64,000 nucleotides of DNA from Fructilactobacillus cliffordii (GTDB lineage: Bacteria > Bacillota > Bacilli > Lactobacillales > Lactobacillaceae): the NCBI RefSeq assembly GCF_024029355.1, contig NZ_CP097117.1, positions 1,054,001-1,118,000 on the forward strand. The letters run 5' to 3'. This document shows positions 48,945-58,578 of this stretch, piece after piece. Within the stretch, counting starts at the first letter, position 1. Every line of letters starts with the position of its first letter. Under the pieces are notes generated by a model. The model had not been told where the DNA came from. It was given only the letters and a program-made list of their open reading frames with translations, and made no database searches. The translations under genes were made by a program, and so were the position numbers.

Positions 48945-51900
48945 TTATTTATCTTCTTTGCGCTTGTATCCAAAGATACCAAGTAGTGAAAGAAGGATTG
49001 CTCCGATTAAGCTTAAAATACCGGTTGACTGACTTTCGCCAGTTTGTGGTAAGACTTGCTTTTGTGGTGCTGGAGTAGGTGCCGCTTTCTTTGATGCTGG
49101 AACAACTGGAGTAGAAGGTTGTGCAGCAGGTGTTACGGGAGCTGGTTGTGCCGGTGTTGCTGGAGTTTCAGTAGGAGCAGGGTTAGTGGGTGTTGATGGT
49201 GTACTTGGTTTAGTTGGTTCTGCTGGCTTAGCAGGGATTTCATTTTTAATGTAATGAATTGGGGTATCCTTACCAATGTTTTCAGGGGAAATTGGATAAG
49301 GAGTTCCTGGTACCAACTTATTACCATTACCGTCAACAGGGGTATAACCTGGAATATCAGGAATTAATGGATCATTAATCTTACTTGGATCATTTGGATC
49401 ATTTGGATAAGTTTCAGGAGTAGTGCCTGGAACATCTGGAACCAAGTGTCCAAGTGGCAAGTAAGTAACGGTGATTTCGGCATTCTGTGTTTCAGGGGTA
49501 ACTGTAACAGCGCCGACCAGTGGAGTTCTTGTGTAATAACCATTAATCACTGGTGATTTAACTGAATTCCAACTACCACCTTGTGACGTCCATTTTCCGG
49601 TTTCGATAATCTTACCGGTTACTTGGTCAAAGGTGATGCTCCGGGTGTATTTAACCGTTTCAGTAACGTCCTTAGAAACTTCTTGGCCGTTAGAGAGCCG
49701 GTAGTGGATTGTCCGGGTGATAGTCTTAACCAAGCTAGATTCATCAGTTCCGTTCGGGAACTTTGGTCCGTCCGGATTGTTCGGATCAACCGGTTGACCA
49801 GGCTTGCCAGGGTTATCAGGAGTAACCGTGGTGGTCTTGTGCTTCAAAGTAACCTTGAAGGTTGGTTCATCAGTACCGAACTTGTAACCAGGGGTGTAAC
49901 CGTCATTGACGATTTCGTAACCTTGTTTTTCCAGTTCAGCGATCTTGGTCTTCGTGGAGTAGTCGGAAGTATCGCCAAACTTACCGTTCAGGGTATCACT
50001 GGTGATGACCTTGCCGTTTTCGTCTTGGTCAACGTAAACAACGTGGGCCTTTTCGTCATTAGCGTGGTAAGTAACCGTTACATCACTATCGGAATCGTTA
50101 GGCGTGGTGGTAGTGGCGCCAACCGACGGTTGGTCAGCCGTGTAACCAGGAATGACAGGGGAAGCGACAGCATCGTAGCTGTTCTTGTCACTCTTCCAAT
50201 CACCAGTAGCGATAATCTTGCCAGTTACTTGGTCAAAGGTAATGCTGCGGGTGTACTTAACGGATTCAGTAACCGTCTTGGCAGCTTCTTGACCGTTAGC
50301 GTAACGGTATTTGATCGTCCGGGTGATGTTCTTAACCAGGCTGGATTCATCAGTGCCGTTCGGGAACTTCGGTCCGTCCGGATTGTTCGGATCAACTGGT
50401 TGACCAGGCTTACCAGGGTTATCAGGAGTAACCGTGGTGGTCTTGTGCTTCAAAGTAACCTTGAAGGTTGGTTCATCAGTACCGAACTTGTAACCAGGGG
50501 TGTAACCGTCGTTAACGATTTCGTAACCTTGTTTTTCCAGTTCAGCGATCTTGGTCTTCGTGGAGTAGTCGGAAGTATCGCCAAACTTACCGTTCAGGGT
50601 ATCACTGGTGATGACCTTACCGTTTTCGTCTTGGTCAACGTAAACAACGTGGGCCTTTTCGTCGTTAGCGTGGTAAGTAACCGTTACATCACTATCGGAA
50701 TCGTTAGGGGTGGTGGTAGCGGCGCCAACCGACGGTTGGTCAGCCGTGTAACCAGGAATGACAGGGGAAGCGACAGCATCGTAGCTGTTCTTGTCACTCT
50801 TCCAATCACCAGTAGCGATAATCTTGCCAGTTACTTGGTCAAAGGTAATGCTGCGAGTGTACTTAACGGATTCAGTAACCGTCTTAGCAGCTTCTTGACC
50901 GTTAGCGTAACGGTATTTAATCGTCCGGGTGATGTTCTTAACCAGGCTGGATTCATCAGTGCCGTTCGGGAACTTCGGTCCGTCCGGATTGTTCGGATCA
51001 ACTGGTTGACCAGGCTTACCAGGGTTATCAGGAGTAACCGTGGTGGTCTTGTGCTTCAAAGTAACCTTGAAGGTTGGTTCATCAGTACCGAACTTGTAAC
51101 CAGGGGTGTAACCGTCGTTAACGATTTCGTAACCTTGTTTTTCCAGTTCAGCGATCTTGGTCTTCGTGGAGTAGTCGGAAGTATCGCCAAACTTACCGTT
51201 CAGGGTATCACTGGTGATGACCTTACCGTTTTCGTCTTGGTCAACGTAAACAACGTGGGCCTTTTCGTCGTTAGCGTGGTAAGTAACCGTTACATCACTA
51301 TCGGAATCGTTAGGGGTGGTGGTAGCGGCGCCAACCGACGGTTGGTCAGCCGTGTAACCAGGAATGACAGGGGAAGCGACAGCATCGTAGCTGTTCTTGT
51401 CACTCTTCCAATCACCAGTAGCGATAATCTTGCCAGTTACTTGGTCAAAGGTAATGCTGCGAGTGTACTTAACGGATTCAGTAACCGTCTTAGCAGCTTC
51501 TTGACCGTTAGCGTAACGGTATTTAATCGTCCGGGTGATGTTCTTAACCAGGCTGGATTCATCAGTGCCGTTCGGGAACTTCGGTCCGTCCGGATTGTTC
51601 GGATCAACTGGTTGACCAGGCTTACCAGGGTTATCAGGAGTAACCGTGGTGGTCTTGTGCTTCAAAGTAACCTTGAAGGTTGGTTCATCAGTACCGAACT
51701 TGTAACCAGGGGTGTAACCGTCGTTAACGATTTCGTAACCTTGTTTTTCCAGTTCAGCGATCTTGGTCTTCGTGGAGTAGTCGGAAGTATCGCCAAACTT
51801 ACCGTTCAGGGTATCACTGGTGATGACCTTACCGTTTTCGTCTTGGTCAACGTAAACAACGTGGGCCTTTTCGTCGTTAGCGTGGTAAGTAACCGTTACA

Positions 51901-54900
51901 TCACTATCGGAATCGTTAGGGGTGGTGGTAGCGGCGCCAACCGACGGTTGGTCAGCCGTGTAACCAGGAATGACAGGGGAAGCGACAGCATCGTAGCTGT
52001 TCTTGTCACTCTTCCAATCACCAGTAGCGATAATCTTGCCAGTTACTTGGTCAAAGGTAATGCTGCGGGTGTACTTAACGGATTCAGTAACCGTCTTGGC
52101 AGCTTCTTGACCGTTAGCGTAACGGTATTTGATCGTCCGGGTGATGTTCTTAACCAGGCTGGATTCATCAGTGCCGTTCGGGAACTTCGGTCCGTCCGGG
52201 TTGTTTGGATCAACTGGTTGACCAGGCTTGCCAGAGTTATCAGGAGTAACCGTGGTAGTCTTGTGCTTTAAGGTAACCTTGAAGGTTGGTTCATCAGTAC
52301 CGAACTTGTAGCCAGGGGTGTAACCGTCGTTAACGAGTTCGTATCCTTGTTTTTCCAGCTTAGCAATTTGATCCTTGGTGGAGTAGTCAGAAGTATCACC
52401 AAACTTACCGTTCAAGGTATCACTGGTGATGACCTTACCACCAGCGTCTTGGTCAACGTATTCAACGTGGGCCTTTTCGTCGTTAGCATGGTAAGTAACC
52501 GTTACATCACTATCGGAATCGTTAGGAGTGGTGGTAGCAGCGCCAACCGACGGTTGGTCAGCCGTGTAACCAGGAATGACAGGGGAAGCGACAGCATCGT
52601 AGCTGTTCTTGTCACTCTTCCAATCACCAGTAGTGATAATCTTGCCAGTTACTTGGTCAAAGGTAATGCTGCGAGTGTACTTAACGGATTCAGTAACCGT
52701 CTTGGCAGCTTCTTGACCGTTAGCGTAACGGTATTTGATTGTCCGGGTGATGTTCTTAACCAGGCTGGATTCATCAGTGCCGTTCGGGAACTTCGGTCCG
52801 TCCGGATTGTTTGGATCAACTGGTTGACCAGGCTGACCAGGGTTATCAGGAGTAACCGTGGCCGTCTTGTGCTTCAAGATAACTTTGAAGGTTGGATCTC
52901 CTTCTCCGAATTTGTAGCCAGGAGTGTAACCGTCGTTAACGAGTTCGTACCCTTGTTTTTCCAGAGCAGCAATCTTGTCTTTAGTTGAGTAATCCGAAGT
53001 ATCACCGAACTGACCGTTCAAGGTATCACTGGTGATTACTTTGCCGTCGGCATCTTGATCAATATAATCAACGTGGGCACTTTCATAATTAGCAATGTAA
53101 GTTATGTTAATTGTAGCGTCAGTACCCTCTGCGACATTTTGAGAAGAAACACTTGGTTTATCAGGAGTGTAACCGGTAATTTGTGGAGATGGAACATTAT
53201 AGCTATTGTCTCCGTCTGGAACCCAATCACCCCAAACAACATTGTTGGTCTCTAAGTTTCTAGTTCCTGTCCGATGATAAGTGAACTTAAAGGTCTTATC
53301 AGGAGCAGCTTGTGATCCGTCGCTGTACCGGTATTTAATCGTAATGTTAGAAACACCAGAATTATCAGTTACTGTTTCAGTGGTTTTCTTAAAAGTAATG
53401 GTGTAAACCAATTGGTTACCATTATTGTAAGAAAGTACGATTCCACCTTGAGGGAAATCACTACTGATTTGTTTGTAACCTTGATCTTGTAGTGCTTTGG
53501 TTTCATCATCTGGAGAATAATCAGAGTGTTCGTTAATCTTTCCACTAATTTGGTCAGTGTGTAATTCATTACCTTGATCATCAACGTAGTGGATAACAGC
53601 ATTTTGATGATCAACTACATAAGGAACCTTTGTTTCTGTACCAGGATCATTAATTGGGACCGTGGTTCCAGGCGTTGTTGTTTTGCTATGATCGTTAGGA
53701 TCTAACGGAACGTAACCAGGAATATTTGGTAGTGGAGTAGGGTTAGCTTTCGTTGGATCGTTAGGATCAATCGTATATGGAACGTCATGATCACCATTGT
53801 CGATTGGATTTCCATTGGAATCAACTGGAACCAGTTTACTTAATTTATTAATCTCAAATTGAATGTTACGAGATTGTGGGGTGTAGATTGGTTGAACAAT
53901 GTAACGACCATTTGCAGGTTCGTGGGGATTGTTGCTAGGATTACTTACTGACCAACTATATACTTGGGTACTGTCATTGTATTTGTAGCTGGCATCAATA
54001 TGATAAGTTTTACCAAATTGAGTTCCATCAGGAGCGTAAAGTCTAACATCCATTCCACCATGATCATCGGTTTCAGTATACGTCATGGTTGTTCCATCAC
54101 GGAAAGGAGTACTCCAAACTTGCCCAACTTTACCAAATTGAGAAATGGTTCCACTAACATTGCTAGGTATTTTACTGATATAGTAATAACCGTCTTTAAC
54201 TTTGTCAGGTAAACCGGTAACTGAATAATTTTGTCCAGTTAATCCACTAAAATGCGTTTCATAAACAACTTCACCAGTCTTAGCGTCTTTATATTGAACT
54301 CGCTGGTCAACAACAGTTGGAATGAAGAAACTGTCATTTCCGACTTTAGTTGAATTTCCGTTGTGGTCTGAAACTGACCAATCGACTCTAAGTCTAATTG
54401 AAGAAGATACACCTGCATCAAGTTGGAACGCACCTGAATATCCACCATAGTTAACAAAGTAATATCCATTTATGTTTCTTGATTTTACCCGGTTGGGACG
54501 GGTTGCCGTAGCTCCGTCACCACTGATATCATAACTAGCAATTACTTGATTATTTTCATCTAGTTCAAACACATGGATAATTCCACTACCATTACGATCA
54601 GTGGAGAAAACAACTCGTTTTACGCCGTGAACCTGATCGTAAGTACCATAAACTTCATCGTATTTAAACGTGTAGTGATTTTCATCAGGATCAACCCAAC
54701 GACCACCATAATCGGGATCTTGAACTGATAAGGTTAATCCATTTTCACTCTTATTGTTTTGAACGGCTAAAGTGGTGTTGCTAGTTTTAACTTGTTCAGC
54801 AGCTTGCTTAGTTTGATCTGGAACTTGTGGTGCCTGATCTGTTTTTGGTTGCTGATTATCAGAATTGTCGACTTTTTGATCAGATTCAGCCTGCTTTTGA

Positions 54901-55682
54901 GTATCGACTGAGGTATCATTTTGCTTGTCGGTTAGTTGATCATTCTGTTGTTTCTTATCTTGACTGATTGCGTCATTATTTTGCTTTTGAGCTTGATCAA
55001 CCTTACTATCAGAATCCGCAGTTTTGGCAACTTGATTATCGTTTTTTTGCTCCGTTGACTGTTGGTTATTGGTAGTGGTAGTTTGACTGATTGCCTCATT
55101 GTTTTGCTTTTGAGCTTGATCAACCTTACTATCAGAATCCGCAGTTTTAGCAGCTTGATTATCGTTTTTTTGCTTCGTTGACTGTTGGTTACTGGTAGTG
55201 GCAGCTTGTTTAGTTGCCTCATCATCCTGTTTTTGAGTTTGTGCAGCACTGTTATCAGTAGTATTCTTAACTACGTCTGCCTGTTTTTGTGTTGCTTGCT
55301 CAGCAGAATGCTGATTATCAGTGGTTGTCTGACCTTGTTCGTTTGTAGCCGCGGTCTTAGCTTGATCAGCAGTTGGCGCAGCCTGAGTGGCTTTGCTTGC
55401 CTGATCAGTATTTGTTTGCTTGGCATCGCCTCCATTTGTTACCGTCTGATTTGGTGTTGCTTTTTGATTCTCTGTTGCACTAGCCGCAGCTTGCGCAGTA
55501 CCGGGGTCGGTGCTTGAATTAGCTGTCGCTTGTGTTGACAAAGAATTAGTATCAGCGTGGACGTCATTAACGTTAAATGCGAAAAAGCCGGCGGAAAGTG
55601 CGGTTACGGTAATTGCACTAAATAACCATTGTTTTCCAGCTTTATACATTTTATAATGCGTCTTGCTGTCTTTAAACGGCAT
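48945..55682 (-). CDS. Giant LPxTG-anchored Mub-like adhesin with KxYKxGKxW signal
   Basis: A 2245-residue surface protein. The N-terminus has KMYKAGKQWLFS of the KxYKxGKxW signal, cleaved after VHADT. Residues about 45-300 are a low-complexity Gln/Asn/Asp/Lys/Thr stretch with a 41-residue repeat. About 305-620 is a unique, probably ligand-binding domain. Then come MucBP-type modules and five near-identical 202-residue repeats, each joining a Muc_B2-like part (IKYRYANGQEAAKTV) and a MucBP_2-like part (YVDQDENGKVITSD, GYTPGYKFG). The C-terminus is Pro/Thr-rich, with LPQTG, a hydrophobic helix and KRKEDK for sortase anchoring. It predicts binding to mucus, host or plant surfaces, or biofilm partners. 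It starts at ATG 55682 behind AAGGAGGT. Confidence 0.93.
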   Translation of the reverse strand: MPFKDSKTHYKMYKAGKQWLFSAITVTALSAGFFAFNVNDVHADTNSLSTQATANSSTDPGTAQAAASATENQKATPNQTVTNGGDAKQTNTDQASKATQAAPTADQAKTAATNEQGQTTTDNQHSAEQATQKQADVVKNTTDNSAAQTQKQDDEATKQAATTSNQQSTKQKNDNQAAKTADSDSKVDQAQKQNNEAISQTTTTNNQQSTEQKNDNQVAKTADSDSKVDQAQKQNNDAISQDKKQQNDQLTDKQNDTSVDTQKQAESDQKVDNSDNQQPKTDQAPQVPDQTKQAAEQVKTSNTTLAVQNNKSENGLTLSVQDPDYGGRWVDPDENHYTFKYDEVYGTYDQVHGVKRVVFSTDRNGSGIIHVFELDENNQVIASYDISGDGATATRPNRVKSRNINGYYFVNYGGYSGAFQLDAGVSSSIRLRVDWSVSDHNGNSTKVGNDSFFIPTVVDQRVQYKDAKTGEVVYETHFSGLTGQNYSVTGLPDKVKDGYYYISKIPSNVSGTISQFGKVGQVWSTPFRDGTTMTYTETDDHGGMDVRLYAPDGTQFGKTYHIDASYKYNDSTQVYSWSVSNPSNNPHEPANGRYIVQPIYTPQSRNIQFEINKLSKLVPVDSNGNPIDNGDHDVPYTIDPNDPTKANPTPLPNIPGYVPLDPNDHSKTTTPGTTVPINDPGTETKVPYVVDHQNAVIHYVDDQGNELHTDQISGKINEHSDYSPDDETKALQDQGYKQISSDFPQGGIVLSYNNGNQLVYTITFKKTTETVTDNSGVSNITIKYRYSDGSQAAPDKTFKFTYHRTGTRNLETNNVVWGDWVPDGDNSYNVPSPQITGYTPDKPSVSSQNVAEGTDATINITYIANYESAHVDYIDQDADGKVITSDTLNGQFGDTSDYSTKDKIAALEKQGYELVNDGYTPGYKFGEGDPTFKVILKHKTATVTPDNPGQPGQPVDPNNPDGPKFPNGTDESSLVKNITRTIKYRYANGQEAAKTVTESVKYTRSITFDQVTGKIITTGDWKSDKNSYDAVASPVIPGYTADQPSVGAATTTPNDSDSDVTVTYHANDEKAHVEYVDQDAGGKVITSDTLNGKFGDTSDYSTKDQIAKLEKQGYELVNDGYTPGYKFGTDEPTFKVTLKHKTTTVTPDNSGKPGQPVDPNNPDGPKFPNGTDESSLVKNITRTIKYRYANGQEAAKTVTESVKYTRSITFDQVTGKIIATGDWKSDKNSYDAVASPVIPGYTADQPSVGAATTTPNDSDSDVTVTYHANDEKAHVVYVDQDENGKVITSDTLNGKFGDTSDYSTKTKIAELEKQGYEIVNDGYTPGYKFGTDEPTFKVTLKHKTTTVTPDNPGKPGQPVDPNNPDGPKFPNGTDESSLVKNITRTIKYRYANGQEAAKTVTESVKYTRSITFDQVTGKIIATGDWKSDKNSYDAVASPVIPGYTADQPSVGAATTTPNDSDSDVTVTYHANDEKAHVVYVDQDENGKVITSDTLNGKFGDTSDYSTKTKIAELEKQGYEIVNDGYTPGYKFGTDEPTFKVTLKHKTTTVTPDNPGKPGQPVDPNNPDGPKFPNGTDESSLVKNITRTIKYRYANGQEAAKTVTESVKYTRSITFDQVTGKIIATGDWKSDKNSYDAVASPVIPGYTADQPSVGAATTTPNDSDSDVTVTYHANDEKAHVVYVDQDENGKVITSDTLNGKFGDTSDYSTKTKIAELEKQGYEIVNDGYTPGYKFGTDEPTFKVTLKHKTTTVTPDNPGKPGQPVDPNNPDGPKFPNGTDESSLVKNITRTIKYRYANGQEAAKTVTESVKYTRSITFDQVTGKIIATGDWKSDKNSYDAVASPVIPGYTADQPSVGATTTTPNDSDSDVTVTYHANDEKAHVVYVDQDENGKVITSDTLNGKFGDTSDYSTKTKIAELEKQGYEIVNDGYTPGYKFGTDEPTFKVTLKHKTTTVTPDNPGKPGQPVDPNNPDGPKFPNGTDESSLVKTITRTIHYRLSNGQEVSKDVTETVKYTRSITFDQVTGKIIETGKWTSQGGSWNSVKSPVINGYYTRTPLVGAVTVTPETQNAEITVTYLPLGHLVPDVPGTTPETYPNDPNDPSKINDPLIPDIPGYTPVDGNGNKLVPGTPYPISPENIGKDTPIHYIKNEIPAKPAEPTKPSTPSTPTNPAPTETPATPAQPAPVTPAAQPSTPVVPASKKAAPTPAPQKQVLPQTGESQSTGILSLIGAILLSLLGIFGYKRKEDK
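49751..52780 (-). repeat. Five 606-bp tandem repeats inside the adhesin gene
   Basis: The anchor CGTTCGGGAAC recurs at 49751, 50357, 50963, 51569, 52175 and 52781, exactly 606 bases (202 codons) apart. Units between about 50,300 and 52,200 are almost identical in DNA, so they expanded or were homogenised recently. The first and last units are more diverged. Confidence 0.92.
54991..55236 (-). repeat. 123-bp repeats in the N-terminal region of the adhesin
   Basis: Two copies of a 41-codon unit (AKTADSDSKVDQAQKQNN and neighbours) start 123 bases apart. The coding sense is Gln/Asn/Asp/Lys-rich. Confidence 0.75.
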
Positions 55683-55746
55683 AAAACTACCTCCTTAAAA
55701 TTATGTGGAAATATAAATTTGTTATATTATAAATATAACTGACCAC

Positions 55747-55790
55747 ACTATATGATTAAATCTGATTTTGTACAACCATAACTTGTACAA
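55747..55790 (-). promoter_or_regulatory. Adhesin promoter with twin TTGTACAA palindromes
   Basis: On the minus strand TTGTAC (55770-55775), 17 bases, TATAGT (55747-55752). The perfect palindrome TTGTACAA occurs at 55768-55775, over the -35, and at 55783-55790, starts 15 bases apart. That is typical spacing for a dimeric repressor or activator. The rest of the 320-base gap (55683-56002) is AT-rich with two terminators. Confidence 0.55.
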
Positions 55791-55875
55791 TCATCGATTA
55801 CAAAACTTAAAAAGCCCATTATAATAACGAAATTAGCAATCATTTTTAATTTAATTAATTTTAAAGTAGTCAATA

Positions 55876-55915
55876 AAAAAGGACCGATTCCGACATTTAG
55901 TCAGAATCAGTCCTT
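55876..55915 (-). terminator. Terminator-like hairpin, distal copy after the baeRF gene
   Basis: AAGGACTGATTC pairs with GAATCGGTCCTT on the minus strand, followed by TTTTTT. Confidence 0.65.
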
Positions 55916-55942
55916 GATGGTGAAGGTTAAATTAGGAATAGA

Positions 55943-55979
55943 TAAGTAAAAAGCCACGACTCCGTGGCTTTTTTACTTA
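55943..55979. terminator. Terminator after the baeRF gene
   Basis: TAAGTAAAAAGCCACG and CGTGGCTTTTTTACTTA around ACTC. Confidence 0.8.
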
Positions 55980-56002
55980 GGTTTTAAATATTTAGAATGA
56001 TT

Positions 56003-57094
56003 TTACCATCTTAAGATGGCAGCAACTTCAGCACCGTCTGGCATGTCTGCGGCAGGTAAGACAGTAACATCACCATCTAAACCTAAAACAGTTAATGCCA
56101 ACGTGTTCAATTCGTTAGCTGCCCGCGCACCTTTACTAGTAATAACGTCAACCGTTTCGCCGTTGTCGCTGCTTTCAACGTAAGCATCTTCAGCGATGAT
56201 CAAGTTGGCAATCCGGTCTTCTAATACAGATTGTTCAATGTCGTCTAATCCACTAGTAGCTTTCTTAGCACCTAACATTTCACTGTACTTAGCTTTAACA
56301 GCTTGTTTGCCGGCTGCCACAAATTGGTCGTGAATCTTTTGGGCAACTGCTTGCACATTTTCGCCAGCGTTCTTAACGGCAGCATCAATTTCAACGGACT
56401 TGTCAGTTACCAAGTATGGGTTGTGAGAAGCCTTCTTAAACCGGCCAGCGTCTTCAGCGTTAGCAACCAAGACTAATGGGTTGTGGTCAACGTCTGAGTA
56501 ACGTTTTTGCACGTACTTATCGACTTGTTCAAAGTATTCGTGTGTATCCCATTCTGGACCGTTCTTTTTGGGATCCTTGATGGTGTTAGTTTCGGTCTTG
56601 TCACTATCAAATGGGTCGGCCGGAACGTTGTCTGGGTCAGTAACGTCTAAGTCATTGACGGAGTAAAGCTTGTAAGAATCACGTTGCAAGAACAACATGT
56701 CGAAGTCCGGCGCGAATTCTAATTGTTTAATGATTGGCAAAACAGGGAGCTTGTCGCTGATGGAGAATTCTGGTTGGGGAGCGTAGTTCAAGTTGTAAGC
56801 AACTAAACCATCGTTCGTAATGTATAGAATCAAACCTTCAGCAATGGTGGTGTTATCTTTCAACGTTTTGAGGTAGTTGTTGATTTCGAATTCGTAAGCT
56901 TTCCATAATTCTGGCTTGTAGAGTTTTTGGAAAGCTTCCCGAGCGGATTTAACCAAACTATCCATTTGGATGTGGTCTAAGCGAGTGTTGTCTTCCTTAG
57001 GATCCAAAGGCATCGTAATCGTAACGATAGGACCTGATTGTTGTTCCAAGTCTAATAAGTTTTTAATTTTATCTTTTTGATCATGTCTTGCCAT
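56003..57094 (-). CDS. baeRF-domain (release-factor-like) protein
   Basis: A 363-residue protein of the bacterial archaeo-eukaryotic release factor family (baeRF, subfamily typical of lactobacilli). The N-terminal domain has VTITMPLDPKEDNTRLD. The middle has the FLQRDSYKLYSV strand and PLVLVANAEDAGRFKKAS. The C-terminus has AANELNTLALTVLGLDGDV and VAAILRW, with the usual pattern of an eRF1-like fold. The catalytic GGQ of release factors is not seen. The role is presumed ribosome-linked or stress-related; this is inference from the family. ATG 57094 (MARHDQKD) behind GGAGGAG is preferred to a start further upstream. Codon use suggests good expression. Confidence 0.8.
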   Translation of the reverse strand: MARHDQKDKIKNLLDLEQQSGPIVTITMPLDPKEDNTRLDHIQMDSLVKSAREAFQKLYKPELWKAYEFEINNYLKTLKDNTTIAEGLILYITNDGLVAYNLNYAPQPEFSISDKLPVLPIIKQLEFAPDFDMLFLQRDSYKLYSVNDLDVTDPDNVPADPFDSDKTETNTIKDPKKNGPEWDTHEYFEQVDKYVQKRYSDVDHNPLVLVANAEDAGRFKKASHNPYLVTDKSVEIDAAVKNAGENVQAVAQKIHDQFVAAGKQAVKAKYSEMLGAKKATSGLDDIEQSVLEDRIANLIIAEDAYVESSDNGETVDVITSKGARAANELNTLALTVLGLDGDVTVLPAADMPDGAEVAAILRW

Positions 57095-57302
57095 AGTAAA
57101 CTCCTCCAATTGGTAGTATATCTTTATACTAACGCAAAAAATGGGTTTGGAGCAATTGAAAGCGCTTGATATTTAAAGATTAAGCAACGGGTGATAATTT
57201 ATAAAAATTTCAGGTAACACATTGGCAAGCTAAAACGTTACTAATAGATGTAAGGGTTGGCCAACCACTTATCACTATTGAAAACACAGAGGAGAATTAA
57301 TT

Positions 57303-57506
57303 ATGAAAAAAAGTTGGTTAAAAACGACGGCAACGTACACGATGGTAGGCGCGGGACATGAAAAGGGGATGCGACGTGGGTTCGCAAATCTAACGGAAGA
57401 TCTGACCGCGGACCAGGTGACCGAGTTTGGCAATATTTTAGCAGAACTGACCGGAGATACAGTGGAAAAAGTAGTGTTAAATGACACTAAGGTAATTGCG
57501 GCTTAA
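57303..57506 (+). CDS. DUF1659 protein (intact copy)
   Basis: A 67-residue protein (MKKSWLKTTATYTMVGAGHE and so on) of the DUF1659 family of small proteins of unknown function. These usually lie next to DUF2922 genes and, in many Firmicutes, near a YvrI/SigH-like sigma gene. It starts at ATG 57303 behind AGAGGAG. About 87 percent of residues agree with the second copy at 62383-62587, which is frameshifted. The DUF2922 partner 15 bases downstream is broken by a stop. Confidence 0.78.
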   Translation: MKKSWLKTTATYTMVGAGHEKGMRRGFANLTEDLTADQVTEFGNILAELTGDTVEKVVLNDTKVIAA

Positions 57507-57521
57507 ACAGGGGGAAACTAC

Positions 57522-57746
57522 ATGAAACTTTTAGAATTGGTCTTCAAATCAGAACAACACAAAGTGCGGACGTTATAACTAAATTATGCTAACCAAAATT
57601 TAGAAGCAGCCCAGGTGGAAGATCTGATGAAACGGATTGCGGCACTGGAAATGTTTAAAAAGGATGGCGTGAATCTTTACGCCACCCCAGTTGCCGCCCG
57701 ATACGCTGAAAACAATAAATATCCGATTTTTGGTGCCATTAAGTAA
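57522..57746 (+). pseudogene. DUF2922 gene with nonsense codon (copy 1)
   Basis: From ATG 57522 behind GGGGG the frame reads MKLLELVFKSEQHKVRTL, then TAA at codon 19, where the second copy has CAA. It then continues openly to TAA 57744-57746 (75 codons), matching the intact copy at 62602-62835 throughout. A single C-to-T change explains the break. Confidence 0.85.
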
Positions 57747-57765
57747 ATGGCATAATTAAAAAATG

Positions 57766-57803
57766 AAAAGGCAATCTACCTTAGCCAAGGTAGGTTGCTT
57801 TTT
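57766..57803 (+). terminator. Terminator after copy 1
   Basis: AAAAGGCAATCTACCTT and AAGGTAGGTTGCTTTT around AGCC. Confidence 0.8.
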
Positions 57804-58508
57804 GAATATGCTGTAAAAAAGCCTAATAATCTTATCACTGTCAAAAAGCGTAAGTTAGCAGGTTTGCAGACCGTGCAAAAGGCGCTATTACAGGAATTGT
57901 TCCCACGTAGAGTGGAACGAAATCCGTGCATTAGGTTCACTTACTTTGACAGTAATTGGCATAAGCAAAAATTGGCTAAATTAATCACGCATAATACAAC
58001 TAGGAATAAGGAATTAAAGATTAAAACCGTTGAATCAATTTCCAATCGACGAGGGTTAATCAAACAGACCGATCAATTTAATCAGTACTCGGTTGCCAGT
58101 AAAAATTTATCTAATTATTACATTCTGCAGCCCGGTTATTTTGCGTACAACCCGTCTAGAATTAACGTTGGATCGATTGCGTATAAACGTAATGATCAGA
58201 CTAGCTTAGTTTCGCCATTATATGTTTCGTTCTATACCGCTGCGGAAATTAATGATGATTACCTTCTGGAATGGTTTAAAACGGATGATTTTAAGTTACA
58301 AAGACAAAGACTGTCTGAAGGAAGTGTCCGGGAGTTATTATCATTTAATCAACTTGCCGAAATGAAATTAAAGTTTGCTAGTTACTCCGAACAAGCTAAA
58401 ATAGCTCGGCTGCTAGAGCTAGTTAATCAGAAAATTAAATTAAATGAACAAAAAATCGCTAAATTAATCACTTTAAATAAGTCACTTTTACACAAAATGC
58501 TTTTGTAA
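57795..58508 (+). pseudogene. hsdS fragment: second target-recognition half (silent cassette)
   Basis: The frame of 237 codons starts within the terminator without a ribosome site, so it is not an independent gene. It encodes the central conserved helix end (NNLITVKKRKLAGLQTVQKA, LLQELFP) followed by a whole second target-recognition domain (NPCIRFTYFDSNW through HKMLL) of a type I restriction specificity subunit. The first recognition domain is missing. The 24-bp inverted repeat at 57832-57855 joins it, in phase, to the truncated hsdS on the other side of the recombinase. Confidence 0.85.
57832..57855 (+). repeat. Inverted repeat IR-L within hsdS sequences
   Basis: 24 bases beginning TTATCACTGTCAAAAAGC and ending GTAAGT, perfectly inverted at 59689-59712. 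It codes for the conserved ITVKKRK of HsdS in both copies and in the same codon phase. Likely site of inversion. Confidence 0.88.
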
Positions 58509-58578
58509 TTAGAGGAAATTCCTAGATAATGTTATTTGTGTGTTTAATTGCACCAAATAGATGTGTTAGGAGATTAAG

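Larger units (their letters stand above)
57228..57746 (+). repeat. Direct repeat A: sigma-gene tail, DUF1659 and DUF2922 (copy 1)
   Basis: From AGCTAAAACGTTACTAATAG onward this is a diverged copy of 62313-62832 in the same orientation, covering the end of a sigma-factor gene, a DUF1659 gene and a DUF2922 gene. Confidence 0.8.

Noticed and set aside
49623..52271. An 882-codon open frame on the plus strand across the adhesin repeats
   Set aside because: It is antisense to the adhesin. Its length comes from the 606-bp repeats lacking stops in that frame, and it has no ribosome site or recognisable domain.
49751..55236. CRISPR-like direct repeats
   Set aside because: The repeats are long, contiguous and in frame within a surface protein gene. 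There are no short repeats with unique spacers.
57130..57180. cre site upstream of the baeRF gene (TGAAAGCGCTTGAT)
   Set aside because: Three of the defined cre positions do not match, so it was not listed as a site.
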